Origin: Methanomassiliicoccales archaeon
Lineage (GTDB): Archaea; Thermoplasmatota; Thermoplasmata; Methanomassiliicoccales; JACIVX01
Assembly (NCBI GenBank): GCA_024464195.1
Contig: JANHAK010000057.1
Coordinates: 1 to 7,217, forward strand
Length of the DNA stretch: 7,217 nucleotides
Direction of reading: 5' to 3'
Below, piece after piece: positions 1-6,489 of this stretch; the stretch's first letter is position 1; each line of letters starts with the position of its first letter. The notes under the pieces were generated by a model, which worked only from the letters and a program-made list of their open reading frames with translations, searched no databases and was not told the origin of the DNA. The position numbers and the translations under genes were made by a program.

Positions 1-92
1 GCGCGTAAAATTCCCTTCATTATTCTCAGCAGCGAGTCAAAAATTGGTTAATTGAATATTGCCCAGGACTCAACCCAGCATGATTATTTATA

Positions 93-128
93 TTTTTCAA
101 GCAGAATTATCCATATTTGGGGTTTTTT
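93..128 (+). terminator. T-rich tracts, possible archaeal terminator for a rightward gene entering from the left
   Basis: The gap before the PEP carboxylase stop codon holds T-runs on the plus strand: five Ts at 93-97 and six at 123-128, the latter after four Gs, with a further pyrimidine-rich stretch to about 156. In archaea, T-tracts on the non-template strand end transcription, so these would stop rightward transcription and suggest a convergent gene ending near the left edge. Plus frames 1 and 2 are both open from base 1 (stops at 49-51 and 53-55), so the frame of such a gene cannot be decided. For the leftward PEP carboxylase transcript the only matching tract is the run of five As at 39-43. 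Confidence 0.25.
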
Positions 129-170
129 AGCAGATTCTTCTTGTCTTGTTTTCTTAGTTTGGAAGAACAT

Positions 171-1643
171 TTAACCGAGAAATCCGCGAAGATGAGCAGC
201 GCGTACTAAGATCTCGCTCATATCTTTTCCCGATCTATGTCTTAAGATATCAACCATTTCGCATGTCAGTTTTCGATGGGTTTCATCAATTTCGTAGTCA
301 AGATCAAGTTTCGATATAGCCTTCTTCAAATCCGCGTGTACGAGACCCAGTGAATCAGGATTGAGATACCGCAAAGCATCTCTCATGCTATCATCAAAAT
401 GAACGAAAACATTTCGGAGGAATTCCAAGTCTCTGTCGTCAAGCGCATTGAGGCCGAGCACTTCTGGAGGTAAACCTATCGAATAAAGCGCTGATGTAAA
501 TGTGATTGCTCTTGGAAGTTTCACACCTCCGATACTGCGAGAATAACCAAATAATCCGATGTGTAGTTTCCTTTTTCTTCTACTCGGCACAAATTTTGCC
601 ATTTCGTTGATCAACATCGCGAGCTGTGTGACTTGATTTCTATATTCTTTTGAGTATTTCTCGACGATTTCAAGGCATCTCTTCTCGTCAACTTCGTGAG
701 CCTTGCTAGGTTTTCTCTCTTTGATTTTTTCAATCGCATTCCTAACTTTCTCAGGTGGATTATCGTATTTGAATGATGACTGCACCGTGAATGTCTGCAC
801 GGATGGATATTCATCCATCACCCTCTCAACCGTTTCAGGCCTGAATCCTCCCCTAAAAGGAACGGAACCGATGCCTATGATTGGATATAAGCGAACAGTA
901 ATCTCTTCTTCAAGCCGTTGCAATCTCAAAAGCGCTATCTTGTTGATGAGAACCGCACTGATAAATCCATAATTCATCGCTGGATCCGACCTAGCAAGAA
1001 AAACCCTCTGATGGAAAATTTCCTTATCTTCGAGGTACTCGCGTGTGATTTTGTGTGCATTTAGCATGTGATCAAGTTCTTCAAAGAGGGGGATAACGTT
1101 AATCCGTTCCGGTTCGAATCTTCCAATCCATTCGGCAATCGTGATATCGCCCCTCTTAAAGGCTTTTACCTGTTTTCCAACAACAAAATCCCTATAATAG
1201 CGATATACCCTGTCCAGGCATTTCGCAGATGCCGTCATCGGCAGAATGACTTCGAAAATTGGTGGGATATCGTCACCATAGAATAATTTTGCCGTATCGA
1301 ACGATCTGGGAATGCTTTCTAGGGTTTCCAGAAGTATCTTTGCTTCTTCCTTTTCTACAGTCGGATTCGGCACCCGCGGCGTGATGAAAACATCTTTTCC
1401 AATTCTGTGATCCTTAAAATAAAGATCATATTTCGACAACAATTTTTTCACGACGAAATTGTCTACTTCTTTTCCTTCGCAATCCCACATCTGTTCGTCA
1501 CATCCGAGGTGTGAGAAAACGTAGTAGGCTTCTTGAATCTCGTCCTCTCCTCCTAATTCTGAGCTTTCGGCGAAGAACGGGACGTTAACGTTATCTGGAT
1601 GCTGAGTACTCATGCATCTCGGGATCTTGGTACTTGTTTGCAT
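171..1643 (-). CDS. ppcA: Phosphoenolpyruvate carboxylase, archaeal type
   Basis: This enzyme carboxylates phosphoenolpyruvate with bicarbonate to give oxaloacetate and phosphate, feeding C4 acids and aspartate in the cytosol. The 490 residues match the short archaeal family (PEPcase_2, about 490 aa), roughly half the length of bacterial and plant PEP carboxylases. Family hallmarks visible are STQHPDN at residues 12-18 (H15 probably corresponds to the catalytic His of the TxHPT motif in the long enzymes), FSHLGCDEQMWDCEGKEVDN at 43-62, VFLARSDPAMNYG at 214-226, a glycine/arginine loop GSVPFRGG at 259-266, HIGLFGYSRS at 361-370 and the conserved C-terminal end FLG. The N-terminus runs four residues longer than the Methanothermobacter protein as I remember it. 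ATG 1643 is the only usable start: an in-frame stop lies about 25 bases upstream with no other start between. It is divergent from the Lon-like gene. No sign of damage. Allosteric control cannot be read from the sequence. Confidence 0.96.
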   Translation of the reverse strand: MQTSTKIPRCMSTQHPDNVNVPFFAESSELGGEDEIQEAYYVFSHLGCDEQMWDCEGKEVDNFVVKKLLSKYDLYFKDHRIGKDVFITPRVPNPTVEKEEAKILLETLESIPRSFDTAKLFYGDDIPPIFEVILPMTASAKCLDRVYRYYRDFVVGKQVKAFKRGDITIAEWIGRFEPERINVIPLFEELDHMLNAHKITREYLEDKEIFHQRVFLARSDPAMNYGFISAVLINKIALLRLQRLEEEITVRLYPIIGIGSVPFRGGFRPETVERVMDEYPSVQTFTVQSSFKYDNPPEKVRNAIEKIKERKPSKAHEVDEKRCLEIVEKYSKEYRNQVTQLAMLINEMAKFVPSRRKRKLHIGLFGYSRSIGGVKLPRAITFTSALYSIGLPPEVLGLNALDDRDLEFLRNVFVHFDDSMRDALRYLNPDSLGLVHADLKKAISKLDLDYEIDETHRKLTCEMVDILRHRSGKDMSEILVRAAHLRGFLG

Positions 1644-1663
1644 TCCCTTCCCTTTACCATGGC

Positions 1664-1675
1664 GTATTTAATAAA
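1664..1675 (-). promoter_or_regulatory. TATA box of the PEP carboxylase gene
   Basis: On the minus strand this reads TTTATTAAATAC, a good archaeal box A. A start point 26-27 bases downstream would fall near 1645, leaving only a few untranslated bases before ATG 1643, so the mRNA may be nearly leaderless. A purine-rich stretch (AAGGGAAGGGA, 1654-1644) directly precedes the ATG and could serve as a weak Shine-Dalgarno if transcription starts further upstream. The box position is seen; the start point is inferred. Confidence 0.5.
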
Positions 1676-1789
1676 CCTTATCCTAATCTTGCATGGTGGA
1701 TTAATGGATTCGACGTCGTTTATACGAAATAATCAAAAAATAGGAAAAATTTGATAGTAATTCGTATTATTATTGTATTAATCGTTAAA

Positions 1790-1803
1790 ATATAGCGCTA
1801 TAT
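1790..1803. repeat. 14-bp perfect palindrome in the divergent promoter region
   Basis: ATATAGCGCTATAT is self-complementary over all 14 bases and has a GC core in very AT-rich surroundings. It lies between the two divergent genes, about 90 bases before the Lon-like start and about 145 bases before the PEP carboxylase start. It overlaps a secondary TATA-like run (AAAATATA, 1787-1794). This is the form a dimeric regulator's operator would take, but no regulator is identified and chance is possible. Confidence 0.4.
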
Positions 1804-1840
1804 CAACTATTTTCGTTGTCAATTCGATAACAGTAATTCT

Positions 1841-1850
1841 TTAGTATATG
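1841..1850 (+). promoter_or_regulatory. Candidate TATA box of the Lon-like protease gene
   Basis: TTAGTATATG lies 44-53 bases before the ATG at 1894. Initiation about 26 bases downstream of its centre would be near 1872, giving a leader of about 22 bases containing GGTGGA (1877-1882), a weak Shine-Dalgarno 11 bases from the ATG. A second TATA-like run at 1787-1794, overlapping the palindrome, is an alternative that would give a leader of about 80 bases. The rest of 1676-1893 is AT-rich with no coding signal. Confidence 0.35.
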
Positions 1851-1893
1851 GGCTTCCAATAATTTATGAGTTTATTGGTGGACAACTGATACA

Positions 1894-4272
1894 ATGACGA
1901 GCGAATTATCTTTTGATCAATGTAGGAATATCTGTCCGGAAGTGGTTTTCGAATGCGAATCTTCAGCCGATCTTACCCCTCTTGTTGGGATCATTGGTCA
2001 GGATCGAGCGGTGAAGGCGCTACAATTTGGGCTCAACATCGAGGACAGAGGGTTTAACATTTATGTTTCTGGAATTCCTGGGACTGGTAGACGCACTGCA
2101 ATCGTCGATTTTGTTAGGGAGCTTGCAAAATCCAGACCTGTTCCGAGTGATTGGTGTTATGTCAATAATTTCAAAGATCCAACAAGGCCAAAAGCGATTG
2201 GACTCCCTTCTGGTAAGGGGAGTAGATTCAAAAAGGAAATGGAAAAGTTCGTTGCTGGTATCACGAGCGTCCTCAAATCAGCGTTCGAGAGCGACGATTA
2301 TATCACCAAACGAACAGCGATGCTCAGATCGATCGAGGAAGAGAAAAATGAGCTGAGTAAAACTGTAAATAAAATTGCGGAAGAGGGCGGATTTGCAATA
2401 CAGCAGTCTCAGATTGGATTAGCATTGATACCTGTGATCGACGGAAGGCCGATTACTGATGAAGAGTTTCTTCACTTACCTACGGCGCTGCAACAGCGAA
2501 TACAAAAGAATAGGGAGGTAGTTCAAAACAGAATTTTCGGCGTCTTCAGGTCACTTAGAGATCTTGAGAGACGAGCAGAGGAGATTGTCAGCAATTTGAA
2601 CAAGCAAGTAGCGAATTTTGCTATGGAGCCTTTTCTTGCGTCGCTCCGCGAAGAATTTGGTGATTCGAAAGATGTGCTTGAATTCTTGGAGGAGGTGCAG
2701 GAAAACATCATCGAAAATCTTCCGATCATTTTACAAGGTCAACAGAAGGAAGCGCAGACTCCTTTTTTCACTCCACCAGTCGACCCCACCAAGAATTATG
2801 CAGTCAATCTTATTGTCGACAATTCGAATCTTCAGGGCGCACCCGTCGTGATCGAGCTCAATCCCTCATATAGCCGTTTGTTCGGCGTCACCGAAAAGGA
2901 GGCAAGATTTGGCGCACTTGTTACTGATTTCACGATGATTCGTGGCGGTGCTGCCCACAAGGCAAATGGCGGATTTCTTGTGTTGCCCGTTGAGGAAGTT
3001 CTGAGGGATCCTCTTATCTGGGAGAGCCTTAAACAAGCTTTAGCTAATGAAATCCTTGAGATCGAGGAGCCTGCCGCAAAATTCGGCTATGTAGTCACGA
3101 AAACCCTTAGGCCTGGGCCAATCCCCTTCAGGACGAAAGTCATTCTCATCGGCACTCCGATGTTTTACGATTTGCTTTATTCCTTGGATAAAGATTTCCG
3201 GGAACTTTTCAAGGTTAAGGCGGAATTCGATACAACAATGGAGAGAAATGATGAGAATATCAAGAAATATGGTTCGTTCATATGCACGCTCTGTGAAAAA
3301 GAACGCCTCTTGCATCTCGATCCGAGCGGACTTGCGGCGGTTGTTGAATACGGATCGAGACTCGCAGACGATCAAAATAAATTATCGACGCGATTTTCTG
3401 AAATATCAGATGTGATTAGAGAGGCGAACTACTACGCACGCCTTGATGTCGCAAAACTGATCAGTAAGAAACACATTGACAGGGCTCTCGAAGAAAGAAT
3501 TTATCGTTCAAGCATGATCCAGGAAAAGATACAGGAAGCCATTATAAAAGGTCTCCTCCTGCTCGATACCGATGGTGAAAGGGTCGGTCAGGTGAATGGT
3601 CTTGCGGTTATGTCTGTTGGGGATTATGCGTTTGGAAAACCAAGCAAGATCACTGCAAGTATCGGTGTTGGTCGTGAGGGGATCATTGACATTGAACGAG
3701 AATCGCAGATGGGCGGGCCGACGCATACGAAAGGCGTGATGATACTTGGCGGATACCTCAATGACAGGTACGCACGTGAGAAACCTCTGAGTCTTACCGC
3801 GAAGATCGTTTTTGAACAGAGTTACAGTGGTGTTGATGGCGACAGTGCATCAAGCACCGAGCTTTACGCCATTCTTTCCGCTCTTTCGGGAAAGCCGATT
3901 AAACAGTACCTCGCTGTAACGGGTTCAGTTAACCAGAAAGGTGAGGTGCAGGCGATTGGTGGCGTTAATGAGAAAATTGAGGGATTTTTCGAAGTCTGTA
4001 AGTTCAAGGGTTTTACGGGAAAGCAAGGTGTCGTAATTCCTAGAAGTAATATTCAGAATCTCATGCTGAAGGAAGAGGTTGTGGAAGCTGTGAAGAAAGG
4101 CAAGTTCCACATTTATCCTGTCAGTACAATCGATGAAGGCATCGAAATCCTAACGGGTGTCAAAGCCGGTCAGAGATTGCCAGATGGAAGTTTCGAAAAA
4201 GGATCGATCAACGATCTTGTGCAAAGGCGACTATCGGAGATGGCCGACAGGATCAAAGAATACCGATTGTGA
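1894..4272 (+). CDS. Lon-like ATP-dependent serine protease (AAA_32 type, family S16)
   Basis: A cytosolic ATP-dependent protease for protein quality control; substrates are unknown. The 792 residues are near the usual size for Lon-like proteins with an AAA_32 ATPase part. In order: an N-terminal segment with IGQDRAVKALQFGL (about 34-47), a P-loop GIPGTGRRT at 60-68, a charged helical, probably coiled-coil insertion (about 110-290), the rest of the ATPase with HKANGGFLVLPVEE at 355-368 in the Walker B region and LSTRFSEI at 497-504, then the Lon protease domain from about 566 to 770. The catalytic dyad is S651 (in GDSAS) and K694 (in GGVNEKIEGF), 43 residues apart as in E. coli Lon (S679/K722). 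In the P-loop, Arg stands where Lys is canonical; I recall Arg there across the family, but the second Arg in place of Ser/Thr is less usual. No membrane segment is visible, unlike membrane-anchored archaeal LonB. ATG 1894 is the only start: an in-frame stop sits at 1867-1869. The gene appears to have its own promoter. Confidence 0.93.
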   Translation: MTSELSFDQCRNICPEVVFECESSADLTPLVGIIGQDRAVKALQFGLNIEDRGFNIYVSGIPGTGRRTAIVDFVRELAKSRPVPSDWCYVNNFKDPTRPKAIGLPSGKGSRFKKEMEKFVAGITSVLKSAFESDDYITKRTAMLRSIEEEKNELSKTVNKIAEEGGFAIQQSQIGLALIPVIDGRPITDEEFLHLPTALQQRIQKNREVVQNRIFGVFRSLRDLERRAEEIVSNLNKQVANFAMEPFLASLREEFGDSKDVLEFLEEVQENIIENLPIILQGQQKEAQTPFFTPPVDPTKNYAVNLIVDNSNLQGAPVVIELNPSYSRLFGVTEKEARFGALVTDFTMIRGGAAHKANGGFLVLPVEEVLRDPLIWESLKQALANEILEIEEPAAKFGYVVTKTLRPGPIPFRTKVILIGTPMFYDLLYSLDKDFRELFKVKAEFDTTMERNDENIKKYGSFICTLCEKERLLHLDPSGLAAVVEYGSRLADDQNKLSTRFSEISDVIREANYYARLDVAKLISKKHIDRALEERIYRSSMIQEKIQEAIIKGLLLLDTDGERVGQVNGLAVMSVGDYAFGKPSKITASIGVGREGIIDIERESQMGGPTHTKGVMILGGYLNDRYAREKPLSLTAKIVFEQSYSGVDGDSASSTELYAILSALSGKPIKQYLAVTGSVNQKGEVQAIGGVNEKIEGFFEVCKFKGFTGKQGVVIPRSNIQNLMLKEEVVEAVKKGKFHIYPVSTIDEGIEILTGVKAGQRLPDGSFEKGSINDLVQRRLSEMADRIKEYRL

Positions 4273-4387
4273 AGATGACATGCCGATTCGTCATAGTAAG
4301 TTGAATTTAATTCTTACGCTTTTGCAATAATCAGCCAGTAATCGGGTGACAGCGAGTCGCCAAGTCATCATCAACATGGAATCAAAA

Positions 4388-4419
4388 ATTCGATAATTTT
4401 CTTCGAATATCCGAAAATT
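4388..4419 (+). repeat. Two interleaved inverted repeats with H-type pseudoknot geometry
   Basis: ATTCGA (4388-4393) is complementary to TCGAAT (4403-4408). AATTTTC (4395-4401) is complementary to GAAAATT (4413-4419). The arms alternate, with connecting segments of 1, 1 and 4 bases, which is the arrangement of a compact H-type pseudoknot of about 32 nucleotides. If they do not form together, the two stems are still mutually exclusive by overlap of their loops. The stems are mostly A-U and so weak. The element lies 51-66 bases before the two candidate starts of the aspartate dehydrogenase gene. Pairing is seen; any RNA function is inference. Confidence 0.3.
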
Positions 4420-4449
4420 CTCTTCTCGCCGGTATCATTACTGCAATAA

Positions 4450-4458
4450 GATTATATT
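4450..4458 (+). promoter_or_regulatory. Candidate TATA box of the aspartate dehydrogenase gene
   Basis: GATTATATT, preceded by a purine-rich CAATAA that could act as a B-recognition element, lies 27-35 bases before ATG 4485. Initiation near 4481 would give an almost leaderless mRNA starting at that ATG. It competes with a different reading, in which GGAG at 4459-4462 is a ribosome binding site for TTG 4470; both cannot hold for the same transcript. Confidence 0.4.
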
Positions 4459-4484
4459 GGAGCTGCGTATTGGTAAGAAATCGC

Positions 4485-5303
4485 ATGCGCCTCCTCATCA
4501 TTGGGTGTGGCTCGATTGGGACCACTTTAGCAAAAGCTGTCGACGAGATGCCTGAGGTCGATCTGATCTACATTACGGACAAGAGTAAGGTCTGCGCTGC
4601 CCACTTGGTTGAAAAATTACACAAAGTCAAATACGTAGACAACAGCGACGAATGCCTTTCTGATATTATCAATGATATCGATCTGGTCGTTGAAGCAGCT
4701 AGCCAGGAGGCAGCAAGACATTTTGTCCCCTTTTTCCTTGAGAGAGGCGTCGACGTGATGATGATGAGCGTTGGCGCTTTTGCAGATGATGATTTCAGAG
4801 AAAAATGCTTCAAACTTTCGAAGGAAAAGGGTTGCCGTCTTTTTGTCCCTTCAGGGGCGATAACGGGTACTGATGGTTTGCGCTCAGCTTCCGCCGGTGA
4901 AATCGATGAAGTAACTTTGATAACCACAAAAGGGCCCAAGAGTCTTCGCTCAATCGAATACTTCAAACAGAAGGGGATCGATATTGAAAGAATCAAAGAA
5001 CCAACGGTCGTTTTTGAAGGCTCTGCGCGTGACGCCGCTCGAATTTTTCCGAGAAATATGAACATCGCTGCAACGTTGAGCCTTTTGGGTATAGGTTTTG
5101 ACAGAACCAAGGTGAAAATCGTGTGTGATCCAAATGTAGAAAGGAATACTCACACGTTGATTGTGAAGGGGCCCTTTGGTGAAATCACGTCAACGACAAG
5201 TAACGTACCATTTCCGCGAAATCCGTCGACAAGTTATCTTGCCGCGCTCTCTGCGATCGCCGCTCTGAAACGAATCATCAATAACGTTTGGATTGGTGTA
5301 TAA
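4485..5303 (+). CDS. nadX: L-aspartate dehydrogenase
   Basis: This enzyme oxidises L-aspartate with NAD(P)+ to iminoaspartate, which quinolinate synthase NadA can use for NAD synthesis; the reverse direction would aminate oxaloacetate. The 272 residues begin with a Rossmann motif GCGSIG at 7-12. EAASQ at 70-74, SVGAFAD at 95-101, SGAITGTDG at 123-131 and MNIAATL at 192-198 follow, then N221 and H223, which align with cofactor-contacting N187 and catalytic H189 of the Archaeoglobus enzyme. The segment NPSTSYLAALSA near the C-terminus is also family-typical. The Thr after the catalytic His replaces the Glu I recall in the Archaeoglobus protein. I prefer ATG 4485 because it puts the first motif glycine at residue 7, as in Archaeoglobus, and fits the TATA spacing. 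TTG 4470, with GGAG seven bases upstream, would add five residues and is a real alternative. No nadA or nadC gene is visible nearby. Confidence 0.92.
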   Translation: MRLLIIGCGSIGTTLAKAVDEMPEVDLIYITDKSKVCAAHLVEKLHKVKYVDNSDECLSDIINDIDLVVEAASQEAARHFVPFFLERGVDVMMMSVGAFADDDFREKCFKLSKEKGCRLFVPSGAITGTDGLRSASAGEIDEVTLITTKGPKSLRSIEYFKQKGIDIERIKEPTVVFEGSARDAARIFPRNMNIAATLSLLGIGFDRTKVKIVCDPNVERNTHTLIVKGPFGEITSTTSNVPFPRNPSTSYLAALSAIAALKRIINNVWIGV

Positions 5304-5328
5304 TAGAACATTGTATTTTTCACACCTT

Positions 5329-5346
5329 AGTCAAGTCAAAAGTCAA
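5329..5346 (+). repeat. Three short direct repeats of AGTCAA
   Basis: AGTCAA occurs at 5329-5334, 5334-5339 (sharing one base) and 5341-5346, just upstream of the TATA-like box of the Xaa-Pro peptidase gene. Such iterons can be regulator sites, but the unit is short and chance is likely. Confidence 0.2.
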
Positions 5347-5358
5347 TTCGTCGGAATA

Positions 5359-5366
5359 GTTATAAG
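5359..5366 (+). promoter_or_regulatory. Candidate TATA box of the Xaa-Pro peptidase / tldD unit
   Basis: GTTATAAG in the gap after the aspartate dehydrogenase stop codon would place initiation near 5389, about 12 bases before ATG 5401. The short leader would still include GAGTGAT (5391-5397), a partial match to the anti-Shine-Dalgarno complement. This supports ATG 5401 as the start and a promoter separate from the upstream gene, although read-through from that gene is possible. Confidence 0.4.
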
Positions 5367-5400
5367 CGATTGTGTGACTTCTCACCTCCCGAGTGATTTC

Positions 5401-6489
5401 ATGAATGGGAGGGTGAAGCGCGTTTTTGCAAATCTTGCTGAAGAGGTCGACGCAATTCTGCTTATTAATGACGCGGAACCAAATATCGACCAGTCATTTT
5501 TTTACGTGACTGGTCTTGAATCAGGACTCTTTGAAGGTTGTTTTGTAATATTATGGCCCGATGGGAGTTTGGACCTCTTTTCATCGAAGCTAGAAGAGAC
5601 AAGTGCAAGATCTGTTTTCGAGGGCGTTAGAATATTCGATAAAGCTGCGGACAGGGAACGAATGCTGAGGGAGTCTCTCAAAGGCGTCAAGCGCCTAGGG
5701 CTTAACGGTGCGGCGATCACATTAAGGAGCCTTCGCGAAATCAAGAAAGCTGTGCCAGAGATCGAAGAAGTTGATGTTTGGAAAGCACTTGAGAGGGCAC
5801 GGTTGGTAAAAGATGATGATGAGATTGCTCGAATCAGGGAAGCGTGCAAGATCGCTTCAGATGTTGCAGAGGAAATTCCAGATTTTTTGACGACAGGAAT
5901 GACTGAATACGAAGCTGCGGCTGAGATCGCGTATCGAATGCAGAAAAAAGGGGCAACTTCTCCTTCATTTGATCCAAACGCTTCCTTTGGAGCAAATTCG
6001 GCTGAGCCACATCATGTGCCGACGAATAGGAAACTATCAAGAGGCGATTGTGCGCTGTTTGATTTTGGTGCAAAGTATCGGCGGTATTGCTCGGATATTA
6101 CTCGCACTTTCTTTTCCGGAAAGCCGAATGAAGATCTTGAGGAAATGTATTCAATCGTGCTTGAAGCCCAAAAGGCTGCGATCAGGATGATGCGTGCTGG
6201 GGTGAAGGCAAAGGACATTGACGTTTGTGCTAGAAGCATCATCGACGCGACTCGATTTAGAGGGCGATTCATTCATTCGATTGGGCATGCGATAGGCCTT
6301 TCCGTTCATGACGGGGGGAGAATTGCGGCCGAAGAGAGTTTTGCTCTGGAAGAGAATATGATCCTTACAGTCGAGCCAGGTATATACGTTCCAGGCATCG
6401 GAGGAATCAGGATTGAAGACGATGTGCGTATTACGGCGAGTGGGTGCGAATTGTTAACAACCGCTCCCAAAGAAATGATGGTGATCTGA
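5401..6489 (+). CDS. pepQ: Xaa-Pro peptidase, M24 family (prolidase-like metallopeptidase)
   Basis: A cytosolic dinuclear-metal peptidase that probably removes proline-containing dipeptides or N-terminal Xaa-Pro residues late in protein breakdown. The 362 residues comprise a creatinase-type N-terminal domain (about 1-130) and a pita-bread M24 domain (about 145-355). All five metal ligands are present: D221, D232, H296, E325 and E339. Their spacings (11, 64, 29 and 14) equal those of Pyrococcus prolidase (D209, D220, H284, E313, E327). H204 in EPHHVP and H292 and H303 in HSIGHAIGLSVHDG are the expected substrate-side histidines. Length is close to archaeal prolidases of about 350 aa. A TTG at 5293 would give 36 extra residues overlapping the previous gene, without family support; ATG 5401 fits the domain start and promoter. 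The stop codon directly abuts the tldD start. Dipeptidase versus aminopeptidase activity cannot be settled from sequence, so the symbol is tentative. Confidence 0.92.
   Translation: MNGRVKRVFANLAEEVDAILLINDAEPNIDQSFFYVTGLESGLFEGCFVILWPDGSLDLFSSKLEETSARSVFEGVRIFDKAADRERMLRESLKGVKRLGLNGAAITLRSLREIKKAVPEIEEVDVWKALERARLVKDDDEIARIREACKIASDVAEEIPDFLTTGMTEYEAAAEIAYRMQKKGATSPSFDPNASFGANSAEPHHVPTNRKLSRGDCALFDFGAKYRRYCSDITRTFFSGKPNEDLEEMYSIVLEAQKAAIRMMRAGVKAKDIDVCARSIIDATRFRGRFIHSIGHAIGLSVHDGGRIAAEESFALEENMILTVEPGIYVPGIGGIRIEDDVRITASGCELLTTAPKEMMVI
6477..6486 (+). promoter_or_regulatory. Ribosome binding site of tldD inside the end of the peptidase gene
   Basis: GATGGTGATC matches eight of ten bases of GGAGGTGATC, the complement of the 16S rRNA 3' end, with an unbroken GGTGATC. 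It lies eight bases from the ATG at 6490 when measured from the GGAGG-equivalent end. It fixes the tldD start and shows that the organism uses Shine-Dalgarno pairing within operons. Confidence 0.65.

Larger units (their letters stand above)
4273..4469 (+). other. Intergenic region after the Lon-like gene; imperfect hairpin, no gene seen
   Basis: No convincing reading frame, tRNA or other RNA gene is visible here. Just after the Lon-like stop codon, GTAA (4296-4299) and GAATT (4303-4307) can pair imperfectly with TTAC (4314-4317) and AATTC (4309-4313), followed by CTTTTGC. At best this is a weak terminator, as the loop is very tight. The interleaved repeats at 4388-4419 are listed separately. 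Confidence 0.3.

Noticed and set aside
1..55. Possible gene tails in plus frames 1 and 2, and a minus-strand ATG at 20-18 followed by six codons
   Set aside because: Too few codons to tell coding from chance; several frames are open and none shows a recognisable motif.
1866..1889. Seven-codon open frame MSLLVDN before the Lon-like gene, a possible leader peptide
   Set aside because: Too short to support, no ribosome binding site, and its ATG probably lies upstream of the likely transcription start near 1872.
3040..3375. 111-codon minus-strand open frame inside the Lon-like gene
   Set aside because: Lies over a conserved part of the ATPase domain and shows no domain of its own.
4330..4430. 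Possible tRNA or small ORF in the gap before nadX
   Set aside because: No cloverleaf arms or T-loop sequence; the only frame (GTG at 4346 to a stop near 4396) has 16 codons and no family resemblance.
4568..5110. 180-codon open frame on the minus strand inside the aspartate dehydrogenase gene
   Set aside because: It lies wholly within a well-supported gene on the other strand, its protein is Ser- and Lys-rich without recognisable motifs, and it fits a shadow frame.
5293..5400. N-terminal extension of the Xaa-Pro peptidase from TTG 5293
   Set aside because: The 36 added residues overlap the previous gene's end, look unlike the family N-terminus and cover a likely promoter; ATG 5401 gives the normal length.
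5502..5849. 115-codon minus-strand open frame inside the peptidase gene
   Set aside because: Serine- and leucine-rich shadow of a gene with complete catalytic motifs; no family resemblance.
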